A stretch of DNA of 64,000 bases from positions 1 to 64,000 of the forward strand of contig JANQSY010000148.1 in assembly GCA_028279065.1 (NCBI GenBank). The letters are read 5' to 3'. Source of the stretch: Cytophagales bacterium (lineage in GTDB: Bacteria > Bacteroidota > Bacteroidia > Cytophagales > CCMP332). Below, in pieces: positions 1 to 7,963 of this stretch. The notes beneath the pieces are model-generated. The model had not been told where the DNA came from. It was given only the letters and a program-made list of their open reading frames with translations, and made no database searches. Position 1 is the stretch's first letter, and every line of letters begins with the position of its first letter. Both the position numbers and the translations under genes were made by a program.

Positions 1-531
1 TAAGAGTGCGAACTCCCCTCCCAAGCTCAGCAATTTCTGATAGGCCAATTCAATTTCAGACAGGGTGGAACCACCTGTTGAAAGAAGGATAGGTCTGTCC
101 AATTTGCATGCCTGTTCCAGAAAGGGATGATTGGTAAGGTCTCCCGATGCGATCTTTATTGCCGCAAGCTCCAGATCAAGGCATAGCTGAAGAGATTGCT
201 CATCAAAGGGGGTCAGAAGAAAATCAATCTCAAGCTGATCTGCCAGGGATTTGCATTCCTTGATCTCCGGAATGGAGAGTTCTAGATGTTCGCGATGCTC
301 TCCATAGGTCGAGCCAAAGCTATTCTTTCCCTGATATGGTTTGTTATAAAAATCCTTGGTGAAAAGGGTTTTGTTTGATCTTTTCTGAAGCTTTACAGCA
401 TCAGCCCCTGATACAGCGGCCTGCCTGATCAGTTCTAGTGCTTTGTTTAAATTACCCTGATGGTTATGGCCTATTTCCGCAATCAAATAGCAGGAAGATC
501 CTTTTCCTATTTGCTTGTTTCCAATGATCAT
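1..531 (-). CDS. NeuB/SpsE-like nonulosonic acid synthase (3' part beyond window)
   Basis: Only the N-terminal 177 or so residues are present; the rest lies before base 1. Reading from ATG at 531, the protein opens MIIGNKQIGKGSSCYLIAEI, continues with GHNHQGN and later shows KLQKR, LLTPFD, KIASGD and STGG. This is the NeuB TIM-barrel pattern (sialic, legionaminic or pseudaminic acid synthase), which condenses phosphoenolpyruvate with an N-acyl hexosamine to a nine-carbon 3-deoxy-2-ulosonic acid in the cytoplasm. The start overlaps the stop of the upstream cytidylyltransferase gene in an ATGA, so the two are translationally coupled. The family is clear; the sugar substrate cannot be told from this fragment, and the C-terminal SAF domain is out of view. 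Confidence 0.88.
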   Translation of the reverse strand, partial: MIIGNKQIGKGSSCYLIAEIGHNHQGNLNKALELIRQAAVSGADAVKLQKRSNKTLFTKDFYNKPYQGKNSFGSTYGEHREHLELSIPEIKECKSLADQLEIDFLLTPFDEQSLQLCLDLELAAIKIASGDLTNHPFLEQACKLDRPILLSTGGSTLSEIELAYQKLLSLGGEFALL

Positions 532-1193
532 GTCTTTGATCTTTTTAATTCAACAAATAATTCCTGAGCTACCTTGAAATCCAGGGGGGTATCAATTTCT
601 ACTGTTTCCTGTTCGAGTACAAAAAAATATGGATGCCTTCCGATCGGATATTGGAGGCTTAACAGCAAGGCCTTTTGAATAATGAACGATGCATCCATAG
701 AGTAAAGAGGGTCAAGATCCTGTGACGATCTATGCCATTTTCCAAATTGGAAATTAACAGGTTGTCCATTTTTGGAAAAGAAAAACTCCTTGTGGCTTTT
801 AACAGTTAGCAGAGAATCATGATCCCCTTTTTGATCCTCCCAGGTTCTGATCAACGCTGAATAATCTGAGAAAAGGGGAGAGGTGACCTCTGTCCAAAGT
901 ATATCCTCGGAATCTTCAATTGGAAGGTCTTCTAAGATGCCTGTAACGGCCTCTGACCATGCTGTATCATCTGAAGCCAAGACCGATTCCCTGAGATGGA
1001 AGTTTATTCCATAATGATCCGAAATTGATCTCCTGCTTTCTTGATCGCAAGAGAGGAATATGTCCGAAGCTTGAAAACATTGCAAAAGCTGCTCGATCTT
1101 TATTTGGGTCAATGAAATTCCCTCATAAAATTCCCTCCAATTTTTATTTGGCACCCTGGTTGAATTCTCTTTTGCGGGGATGATAACTTTCAT
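528..1193 (-). CDS. CMP-sugar (acylneuraminate-type) cytidylyltransferase
   Basis: A 221-residue protein of the NeuA/PseF/SpsF family, which activates a nonulosonic acid with CTP to a CMP-sugar. The nucleotide-binding motif is at the extreme N-terminus (VIIPAKENSTRVPNKN), followed by LSCDQ, a TEVTSPLFS segment in the place of the usual TSP motif, and a C-terminal VEIDTPLDFKVAQE that matches the family's IDtxxDl region. I chose ATG at 1193, one base after the stop of the WaaA-like gene; a TTG nine bases upstream (1202) is in frame but would overlap that gene. It lies directly before the NeuB-like gene, so synthesis and activation of the same sugar are coupled. The sugar is unknown. Confidence 0.85.
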   Translation of the reverse strand: MKVIIPAKENSTRVPNKNWREFYEGISLTQIKIEQLLQCFQASDIFLSCDQESRRSISDHYGINFHLRESVLASDDTAWSEAVTGILEDLPIEDSEDILWTEVTSPLFSDYSALIRTWEDQKGDHDSLLTVKSHKEFFFSKNGQPVNFQFGKWHRSSQDLDPLYSMDASFIIQKALLLSLQYPIGRHPYFFVLEQETVEIDTPLDFKVAQELFVELKRSKT

Positions 1194-1194
1194 T

Positions 1195-2397
1195 TTATTC
1201 AATGTTCATTTTGCTTAGTATACTTTTGGTAGCACCGGCTTTGGATCTTACCAGTTCAGACCCTTTTCCATGGATCTTGTTTTGATCAAGTTCCAGCCAA
1301 TGATCTGCAAGTTCTTCCACGGATTCAAAAACCTTAAGTATTCCTCTGGCTTTAAATTCAACCGCTTCCTTTTCAGCATTTATGGATGGACCCGAAAAAA
1401 TGGGGACATCAAATACCGCAGCCTCCAAAATATTATGAACTCCTTCCTTATTAAAACCTCCCCCGATAATAGCTGCCTCAGCCTGGGAATAATACCAGAA
1501 AAGCAGCCCTAAGCGCTCTTCCAGGATATGTGGAAAGCCAGCACCCTCCAGGGAATCTCTAATTGAGCTTATATTCTCCTTCCCCAGGTCGTGAGGCAGG
1601 ACGGCGACCTTCCATTTCTTGGATAATCTGTTTTCAATCAGATAATATGCTTTGGTGACGAATTTTAACTCTTGTAAATAAGCGCTCCCCAGCACCATCC
1701 ACGAAAATTGGTCTTCCAAATCTAAAGTTGAACCATTTTGGTCAAGTTTTCTTTGCAGGACCCTGTCGTATTTTGTGTCTCCGCTTATTTGGATTGTAGG
1801 TCCTATTGAACCCTTGGAACCCCAGCCAGATATATTTTCGGTCAAGTGGATCTCATCAAAAAATCCCAAAAAAAACCTTTTTGTGAGCCTGGAAAAGAAG
1901 GTAGCATCGGGACGTTCCGAGATATTCACCCCGATAAGTTTGGATCTGGTCCTGGTCGAAAAGATCATGCCTGGCCAAAACCCGTGCCGGATCAATATGA
2001 CCATCTTCGGCCTGATATGCTTAAATATTTTGGCCCAATCCCATTGCGCATCAGACCTGATCATGAAATAGGGATCCTCCAATCCTATGCTTTTGGCATA
2101 ATGAAAGCCGGAGGCTGAAAAGAATAAAATCACCGGGTCCATCTGTTTTTCCAGCTCTTTAATAATAGGTAAAGCCTGCTCTAATTCTCCGGCGCTTGAA
2201 CAAAATATGATTACCGTTTCCTTTATGTTATCACGGTCTGGCATGAAATATTTTTCCATTTCCCTTGACCCAAGTTGGAATCTGATCTTTGAGTTTATTG
2301 GCAGCAATACCTTAAGTATCAGAAGAAACAACTCCCAAAAGAGGCTATAAATAAATAGCAAGATCCCGATGATGATATGGTTCCTTCTTGTTTTCAA
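1195..2397 (-). CDS. WaaA-like (Kdo transferase family) glycosyltransferase
   Basis: A 400-residue protein with an N-terminal membrane anchor (about residues 8-30). It has the two-domain layout of WaaA/KdtA: AGELEQALPII carries the conserved Glu that is catalytic in that family, SGDTKYDRV matches the GDTRFDRV strand, LPHDLGKEN stands where WaaA has APHEI, and GGGFNKEGVHNILEAAVFD is the C-terminal CMP-binding signature. Known WaaA moves Kdo from CMP-Kdo to lipid A at the inner membrane face. This copy is divergent and sits beside genes for another CMP-activated ulosonic acid, so I infer it may transfer that sugar. It could also be the only Kdo transferase of the genome. Start is TTG, overlapping the previous stop as TTGA. 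Confidence 0.72.
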   Translation of the reverse strand: MKTRRNHIIIGILLFIYSLFWELFLLILKVLLPINSKIRFQLGSREMEKYFMPDRDNIKETVIIFCSSAGELEQALPIIKELEKQMDPVILFFSASGFHYAKSIGLEDPYFMIRSDAQWDWAKIFKHIRPKMVILIRHGFWPGMIFSTRTRSKLIGVNISERPDATFFSRLTKRFFLGFFDEIHLTENISGWGSKGSIGPTIQISGDTKYDRVLQRKLDQNGSTLDLEDQFSWMVLGSAYLQELKFVTKAYYLIENRLSKKWKVAVLPHDLGKENISSIRDSLEGAGFPHILEERLGLLFWYYSQAEAAIIGGGFNKEGVHNILEAAVFDVPIFSGPSINAEKEAVEFKARGILKVFESVEELADHWLELDQNKIHGKGSELVRSKAGATKSILSKMNIE

Positions 2398-3458
2398 TTG
2401 AGTTTACTGATCAAAAACCTTGAGATCTCCGCGGCATCAAGTTTCGTAAAGCACAATTTGTCCTGGTATCTGCATTTTCCTGCCCCTCCCTTAGTACAGG
2501 GGCGGCATCCCAGGTTCACCGAAAAGGCCTTGCTTTCATTGAGAAATGGTTCATAACCAAATTCTTCAACGGTAGGACCAAAAAGCATTGCCACCGGTGT
2601 TTGGACCGCTTCTGACAAATGAGCAAGGGCGGTATCATTGCTAAGGGAAGCTTTACAATTTGAGAGCAGTTGAGCATTTTGGTACAGGCTGGTACTTCCG
2701 CAGAGATTTTCGATGACCTGTGATCTGGAAAAAAATTCTTCCAATGAATCGGCTACCTTGCGGTCCTCCTGATCCCCTAACAACAAGATCCCTATCGGCT
2801 CCTTACTTCCTTCAATTAATGTCCCAAGGATCTCTTGAAAGATCTTTAATGGCGCACGCTTAAGGGGATATTTTCCCGCCGGCATTACCGCGATCCAATT
2901 TTTTATCGAGGGTCGGGTGGAAAGAACTTCAGGTATAAATGATGCGACTGGTAAGTTCGGTTGAGAGCCATTAGTGGAGTTGGAATTCAAAGCCTTTCCC
3001 AAACAGTCCAGCATCATTTGATATCTCTTCGGATACTGAGTTGCTGGTCTTTTTTCCCTTTTCCTTCCCCGCAAAAAGGATAGGAATACCATCATTGAAC
3101 GTTTAATACTTTGTTTGTTCCAGGTGTGATACTTCGCCCTTTTCGCTTTCGCTAATCTTGAACACAAAAAAAGTGACCTGGAGGATCTTTTGAGATCTAA
3201 TACGATGTCCAACTCGCCAATTTGTTGGGTGATCTCTTTTAGCATTCGGAGATTCGGCGTACTCCGATCAAGTCTTATCTGGACAAGCTCCGGATAGGAT
3301 CTTTCGATCAAGCCTGAGATCGGCTCATAACTGATCCAATAGATCTTTGGAATCGGGTCTAATCGAAATAAATAATGCAGGCATGCTGTGGAAAGTATGG
3401 CATCACCGATCCCATCTGTTCGATATATCGCTATTGATATGGACTTTCCCTGGTCCAC
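2394..3458 (-). CDS. GT9 heptosyltransferase-like protein
   Basis: A 354-residue glycosyltransferase family 9 protein, the family of the ADP-heptose:LPS heptosyltransferases WaaC/WaaF/WaaQ. It shows the N-terminal AIYRTDGIGDAILSTACL (loop after the first strand), the C-domain PAGKYPLKRAPLKIF region, and the nucleotide-binding LSNDTALAHLSEAVQTPVAMLFGPT. The C-terminal tail has the cysteine cluster usual in GT9 (CRPCTKGGAGKC, then LC). GTG is the likely start at 3458, eight bases after the aminotransferase stop. It probably extends an LPS or capsule-like core from the cytoplasmic side. The sugar donor may be a heptose or another ADP-sugar. Confidence 0.85.
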   Translation of the reverse strand: MDQGKSISIAIYRTDGIGDAILSTACLHYLFRLDPIPKIYWISYEPISGLIERSYPELVQIRLDRSTPNLRMLKEITQQIGELDIVLDLKRSSRSLFLCSRLAKAKRAKYHTWNKQSIKRSMMVFLSFLRGRKREKRPATQYPKRYQMMLDCLGKALNSNSTNGSQPNLPVASFIPEVLSTRPSIKNWIAVMPAGKYPLKRAPLKIFQEILGTLIEGSKEPIGILLLGDQEDRKVADSLEEFFSRSQVIENLCGSTSLYQNAQLLSNCKASLSNDTALAHLSEAVQTPVAMLFGPTVEEFGYEPFLNESKAFSVNLGCRPCTKGGAGKCRYQDKLCFTKLDAAEISRFLISKLN

Positions 3459-3466
3459 TCTTCAGA

Positions 3467-4771
3467 TCAATAATGGAAAACCGGGGAGATGACCTTTCCT
3501 TCTATTGCCGGCTTTACCTTTCTGTTTTTTATGCATCTTGAAAAAACCTCCAGAGTGGAATTTAAGGCCTCCATGGTCAATTCGAATTCATTCTCTCCAT
3601 GAGAATAGCTAATAGCAATATGATCCATCAATATTCCTCCTTTTATCATTTCCTGCACGAAGAGGGTTTTAAGTTCAAGGCTACTTGCAAGATCCGTCTC
3701 TTGGAATGACAGTCCCGGGCGACAGGGATAGCCTGTGATATGAATATGGTCTGATAAGCCGGATCCTTGTATCAATTCTTTCATTCCATCTTTCAGTTTT
3801 CTCCCATAATCCCATATATGCTGGATGACCGGCTCATTTTTAAAAACCTTAACGGTTGCTTGGGCCGCTGTTAACCCAACCAATTCGGCCCCATTAGTGC
3901 ATGAGAGGAGGAATACCGGACCTTCCAAATTTCCCAGTTCCATCAACTCCCTGGGGCCCAAAAGAGCAGAACATGGGAAACCATTTGCAAAGCCTTTTCC
4001 GATCGTGAACAAGTCGGGTTTCACATTAAATAAATGCTGAGCGCCTTTCAGATCCCAGCGGAATCCCGTGATTATCTCATCAAGGATAAACAGACTACCA
4101 TTCTTATGGCACAGTTCCCGGACCTTATGAAGAAATCCATCTTTGGGTTCCTCGAAGGTCATGGGTTCAAGAATAACTGCAGCGATCTTTTTTGGGTTTT
4201 CTTCAAATAGCGATCTGATCCCCTCAAGATCATTATAGCTGCCTCTTAGGACCATTTTTTTTACCGCTTCAGGAACTCCTCCGGATTTTGACGTAGAACC
4301 AATGAACCAATCATTAAAACTATGAAAGGGCTGTTCCTTGATCCGGATGACCAGATCACGACCTGTATAGGCTCTGGCGATCCTAATGGCAGCTGAGGTT
4401 ACATCCGATCCATTTTTTGAGAACTTGATCATTTCGGCATTATCGAACAGTTCAACCAGCTCCTCTGCAAGTTCCCCCTCTAAAATGCTTGGACGAGAAA
4501 ATGAGTTTCCCTTACCTAGTTGCCCTTTTATAGCCTCAGTGACCGTAGGATAAGCGTGGCCAAGGGAAACAGAGCATAGGCTCAAACCATAATCCACAAA
4601 TGAGTTCCCATCGGTGTCCTGGCAAATTGCTCCTTTCCCTGAGGTAAAAAAGGCAGGAGTATTTTCAGGGAAGACATGATCGGACCGAGAGTAAGTATGT
4701 GCTCCGGAGGGAATCAGGTCATGCGCCCGTTTCCTGAAATTTTCTGTCTGGTTCACTTTGAAGTTTTTCAT
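3467..4771 (-). CDS. Class III (glutamate-1-semialdehyde aminomutase-like) PLP aminotransferase
   Basis: A 434-residue fold-type I PLP enzyme. The N-terminus (RKRAHDLIPSGAHTYSR) resembles HemL-type proteins, LFILDEIITGFRW holds the PLP-binding Asp, and FTIGKGFANGFPCSALLG holds the Schiff-base Lys. The normal hemL role is unlikely given the neighbours: GSA-aminomutase paralogs are known in operons with SpsE/NeuB and SpsF/NeuA homologs, where they are thought to aminate a sugar precursor. The start overlaps the radical SAM gene by 53 bases. I keep it because the family's N-terminal helix begins at this methionine. Substrate unknown. Confidence 0.8.
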   Translation of the reverse strand: MKNFKVNQTENFRKRAHDLIPSGAHTYSRSDHVFPENTPAFFTSGKGAICQDTDGNSFVDYGLSLCSVSLGHAYPTVTEAIKGQLGKGNSFSRPSILEGELAEELVELFDNAEMIKFSKNGSDVTSAAIRIARAYTGRDLVIRIKEQPFHSFNDWFIGSTSKSGGVPEAVKKMVLRGSYNDLEGIRSLFEENPKKIAAVILEPMTFEEPKDGFLHKVRELCHKNGSLFILDEIITGFRWDLKGAQHLFNVKPDLFTIGKGFANGFPCSALLGPRELMELGNLEGPVFLLSCTNGAELVGLTAAQATVKVFKNEPVIQHIWDYGRKLKDGMKELIQGSGLSDHIHITGYPCRPGLSFQETDLASSLELKTLFVQEMIKGGILMDHIAISYSHGENEFELTMEALNSTLEVFSRCIKNRKVKPAIEGKVISPVFHY

Positions 4772-5816
4772 TTAGTATGGGAATATCGCATTGGGATACG
4801 CAAAAGTGGTCTCTTGGAAAATTCCCCTTAATGTGCATCTTTCTAAAAGTCCTGTACTTCTGGCCATTCCATATCTCCTTGATCGAGTTGTTATGGACAT
4901 TCCCCATCACATTCTCTCCATTGTACTCCAGGGGGCAGGGGACAACATCTCCATTTTGTAAAATTGACATAGAGGTCCAGGGATGCTCGCAATAACGGTG
5001 CATGTACTCGGCCGAGTTTTTTACCGAATCCTCCTCTTCATATAACCATCGATTGTGCTGATTTTTTATGTAGGCAAAAACATCATGTTTTTTCCAGAAA
5101 TCGAGGAATTTCTGATCCAACTCATCCCTCTGGTTGAATTTTAGCTTGGCCAGGACCAGCCTGGTTTTATATCCTTTTGATTTAAATAGTTCCAGGATCT
5201 TTATGATCCTCTGTTGGGTTTCCTCATAGGATCTGTCAATCCGACCTCGATAGAACTTTTGAGTTTCGTTGTCCAACCCGTCCAAATGGAATTTTAAGTA
5301 ACTCAGCCCGGCCTGACCTAGTTGATCCATAACGGATAATCGGGCATTGACCGGGTTTGCCGAGAAGTAGGTCCTGATCCCGCTTTGGGTGCAATAGCGT
5401 ACGCGATCCACAATTTTTTTGTCCATCAATGGTTCTCCGAACCCATGCAATGTGATGGATTGAGAACAGATGAAGTGGTAGAAATAATCTTCCTCGGAAG
5501 CCATCGAATTTTTAAGCCCATGATCTTCGATGTATTTGTCCCAAAGGATCAGTTCATCCTGGGAAAATCCACTCATTTGGTCTATAATGGTTTTGAATGT
5601 GGTCATGTCCATATGACCGATGTCCCGATCCATGTGCTCTGTTCTTGGGCACATCACACAGGTCATATTGCAGGCATTGGTGGTTTCTATTTGGTATACC
5701 CTTGGGTTTTCGCTGCGGAGATCCTCGAGCTTGGTAAATAGGTTGTCAACCGGTTTGCCATCTAGGACGTGTTGGCGTAAAGAGAGGCTTTTTCTTACAA
5801 AGGATATGTCAAACAT
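4719..5816 (-). CDS. Radical SAM/SPASM-domain enzyme
   Basis: A 365-residue protein, the first gene of the sugar operon in reading order. The radical SAM cluster motif CNMTCVMC (Cys49, Cys53, Cys56) is followed by an unusually long stretch before HGFGEPLMD, and the C-terminal third has the SPASM/twitch cysteines (CEHPWTSMS, GDVVPCPLEYNG, FCVSQC) with NSIKEIWNG, typical of auxiliary Fe-S domains. Relatives oxidise, epimerise or deaminate sugars, or modify peptides. In this operon a sugar or aminoacyl-sugar substrate is the best guess. Its last 17 codons overlap the start of the aminotransferase. Confidence 0.82.
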   Translation of the reverse strand: MFDISFVRKSLSLRQHVLDGKPVDNLFTKLEDLRSENPRVYQIETTNACNMTCVMCPRTEHMDRDIGHMDMTTFKTIIDQMSGFSQDELILWDKYIEDHGLKNSMASEEDYFYHFICSQSITLHGFGEPLMDKKIVDRVRYCTQSGIRTYFSANPVNARLSVMDQLGQAGLSYLKFHLDGLDNETQKFYRGRIDRSYEETQQRIIKILELFKSKGYKTRLVLAKLKFNQRDELDQKFLDFWKKHDVFAYIKNQHNRWLYEEEDSVKNSAEYMHRYCEHPWTSMSILQNGDVVPCPLEYNGENVMGNVHNNSIKEIWNGQKYRTFRKMHIKGNFPRDHFCVSQCDIPILNEKLQSEPDRKFQETGA

Positions 5817-5894
5817 AAGGTCAGTTGAGTATCTAAATATATGTTTTTCCAGGTCATATCCACAGCATTAAAGAGGCAAGTCCGATGAGAGATA

Positions 5895-5924
5895 TTATGC
5901 TCTCATTCCCAAAACGCATACATC
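5895..5924 (-). pseudogene. Remnant of the 3' end of a SpoIIE-type phosphatase gene
   Basis: Thirty bases read on the minus strand encode DVCVLGMRA plus a stop, the exact C-terminus of the intact phosphatase at 6007-7899. The two copies differ at six of thirty bases, all at synonymous third positions or within the stop (TAA versus TGA). No matching frame continues upstream, so this looks like the tail of a lost paralog that had been under protein-level selection. The rest of the 190-base spacer (5817-6006) shows nothing else I recognise apart from a short dyad at 5885-5906. Confidence 0.5.
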
Positions 5925-6006
5925 CCGCCTTCATCCTCCCAAGGTCGGATTTTGGCGGGCGAGCATCGATTCATATTTTTTACTTCTTTAAACTCCTCAA
6001 TTTGGT

Positions 6007-7899
6007 TCAAGCCCTCATTCCTAAGACGCAAACGTCATCCAACTGCTCTTCTTCTCCTCTCCAGGATTCAAAGGCCATTCGGAGGAGTTCTTTTTGCTGA
6101 TCCATGGGGTTCTCAAATAAACCAACCAGAAGCTCCTTGAAGCGCTTATACATGTATTTTTTACCCTTGGGGCCCCCGAATTGATCGGGAAAGCCATCGG
6201 TGCTGAGGTATACCGTATCTCCTTTTCTCAGCTGGATCTCGTGGTTCTCGAATGGGGTAGGGTGGTCGAACTGCCCTATCGGTTGCTTGTCACCCTTGAT
6301 ATCCTCCATCACCATTCTGCCATTGTCTTTCCGTACAAGAAAAAGGCGATTGTTTGCTGCGGCGAAATCCAGTTTTTTGGATTTAATATCATAGCAGCAA
6401 AGGCTGATGTCCATACCGTCCTTGACATCATCATCGCTTTCCTGGAACTGTTCCACAACCAATTCCCTGGTCTTGTCAAGGATATCCGAAGCCTTGGTCA
6501 TGCCGAACTCCCGAACGCTTCTGTTCAGGGCGTTATGGCAAACTATGCTGACAAAGGCCCCCGGCACTCCATGTCCGGTGCAATCCGCAGCAGCGAAGAT
6601 GATCCTATCCTTGCTTTGATCCATCCAATAAAAATCCCCGGCCACGATGTCCTTGGGCTGGTAGAATATAAAGCTTTGATCCAGGTAGCTCTGGACGATC
6701 TTATCTGAAGGCAGTATGGCAGATTGAAGTCGCTTGGCATAGGTGATGCTATCGGTTATCTTTTGATTCTTCTCCTCAACGATCGCTTTCTGTTCCTCAA
6801 TGATCCTGTTTGCTGCAACCTTGGCCTTATAATTCCTGTAGATGAAATAACCCAGGATGATCGCGATGGTCAAAAAAACCGCCATCACATAAATGATATA
6901 CTTATGGCTCTTCAACTCTCCATATTGCTCCCTGATGGTCAGTTCCTTTCCAAGTAGGATCTTTTCCTTCCTCGCTAGATCCGCATTGATCTTTCTTTCC
7001 TGCTTTTGAAGCTTCTCTACTTCCTTATGTTTTTCATCCAGAATCCGGTTTTGTTCCTCCAGTTCGCTATGCTTCTTTTCCCGTTCCCTCACCAGGGCAT
7101 TGATGCTTCGTCTTTGGGCATCCATTTTCTTTTGATTCTCTTCCATTTCCTCCTGTTGTTCTCTTTGTTGTTCCAACAGGGCCTGCAGGTCCTCAGTCTC
7201 CACTTTGACCTTCTTTTTTGAGCTGGTTGCAAGTCGGCTAAGGTCACCCATGAAATCATTGTACTCGTCTTCTTCTTCCTGGCTGATGGGTTTTTCGGTC
7301 TCCAGGTCTATGTTAAGAGAGGAAAGGGCAATGCTCGGTTGTTTGATATTGCTTTCCTTTTTGACCTCCCTTGAAGAGGCTTCGATGATCTTATCGGTAT
7401 ATACGAACCCAAGTCGATCCATATTCCCGGTTCCCAACTCAAAATTCAATTCGCCATGCGCCCTGAAGAAATCCACATGCGCCCCTGATTTGATCATCCC
7501 CTTGTTCTCGGTAAGGATAAGTACAGGCTTGTTTCGGAATTGCCATATGACCAACGCGGAATATTCATCCAGGTAAGCGGGTATATAAAAGACATGGGGT
7601 TGGTCATTTCCGGCTATTACATCTGTTTTGTTTACCCTGATCTTCCTGCCATTTACGTTGCGGTTCTTTTCCCAGGTTTTGAAATACTTGAAGGTAGGGG
7701 AGTTGCCAAGAATGTAAATGTTAAAGTCCCCCTTTGAATATGACCCGGGCCACTCCACATTCTCGATGATCTTCCAGGTGTCCAGGGTGATGTACTTATA
7801 ATCATTCGGACCCTGGCCAATATCTTCATTGGCTTGTCCTATGAAAGGATAAGCAAGGATTGCTATGGAAACCAGAATAATTCTAAATCCGAAGGGCAT
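6007..7899 (-). CDS. YfiR-like sensor fused to a SpoIIE/PP2C-type phosphatase
   Basis: A 630-residue inner-membrane signalling protein. Residues 1-23 are a signal peptide; 36-178 resemble the periplasmic YfiR domain (VEWPGSYSKGDFNIYILG, LILTENKGMIKSGAHVDFF, GELNFEL); 235-330 form a charged coiled coil; 334-355 are a membrane helix; 395-630 are a PPM/SpoIIE serine phosphatase. The metal-binding motifs are all present: GDFYW (421), DCTGHGVPGAF (439), STDGFPDQFGG (566) and LDDVCVLG (620). Such phosphatases usually act on anti-anti-sigma or STAS partners, but none is encoded nearby. It is likely to turn an envelope signal into dephosphorylation. ATG at 7899. Confidence 0.82.
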   Translation of the reverse strand: MPFGFRIILVSIAILAYPFIGQANEDIGQGPNDYKYITLDTWKIIENVEWPGSYSKGDFNIYILGNSPTFKYFKTWEKNRNVNGRKIRVNKTDVIAGNDQPHVFYIPAYLDEYSALVIWQFRNKPVLILTENKGMIKSGAHVDFFRAHGELNFELGTGNMDRLGFVYTDKIIEASSREVKKESNIKQPSIALSSLNIDLETEKPISQEEEDEYNDFMGDLSRLATSSKKKVKVETEDLQALLEQQREQQEEMEENQKKMDAQRRSINALVREREKKHSELEEQNRILDEKHKEVEKLQKQERKINADLARKEKILLGKELTIREQYGELKSHKYIIYVMAVFLTIAIILGYFIYRNYKAKVAANRIIEEQKAIVEEKNQKITDSITYAKRLQSAILPSDKIVQSYLDQSFIFYQPKDIVAGDFYWMDQSKDRIIFAAADCTGHGVPGAFVSIVCHNALNRSVREFGMTKASDILDKTRELVVEQFQESDDDVKDGMDISLCCYDIKSKKLDFAAANNRLFLVRKDNGRMVMEDIKGDKQPIGQFDHPTPFENHEIQLRKGDTVYLSTDGFPDQFGGPKGKKYMYKRFKELLVGLFENPMDQQKELLRMAFESWRGEEEQLDDVCVLGMRA

Positions 7900-7963
7900 G
7901 AAACAAACTAATTCCCCTTCAAAATACGGAATGCTCTTTTCTTGGGAAAACCCGGCTGATCGA

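Noticed and set aside
3467-4771. Reading the class III aminotransferase as the housekeeping hemL
   Set aside because: It is embedded in a nonulosonic-acid-type operon and its sequence differs from hemL around the substrate region; no other tetrapyrrole gene is near.
5885-5906. Inverted repeat ATGAGAG ... CTCTCAT beside the phosphatase remnant
   Set aside because: No T run and it overlaps the coding remnant; may be chance. Not called as terminator or operator.
6181-6708. A 175-codon open frame on the plus strand opposite the SpoIIE phosphatase gene
   Set aside because: It is antisense to a well-supported conserved domain and its protein has no recognisable motif; a shadow frame.
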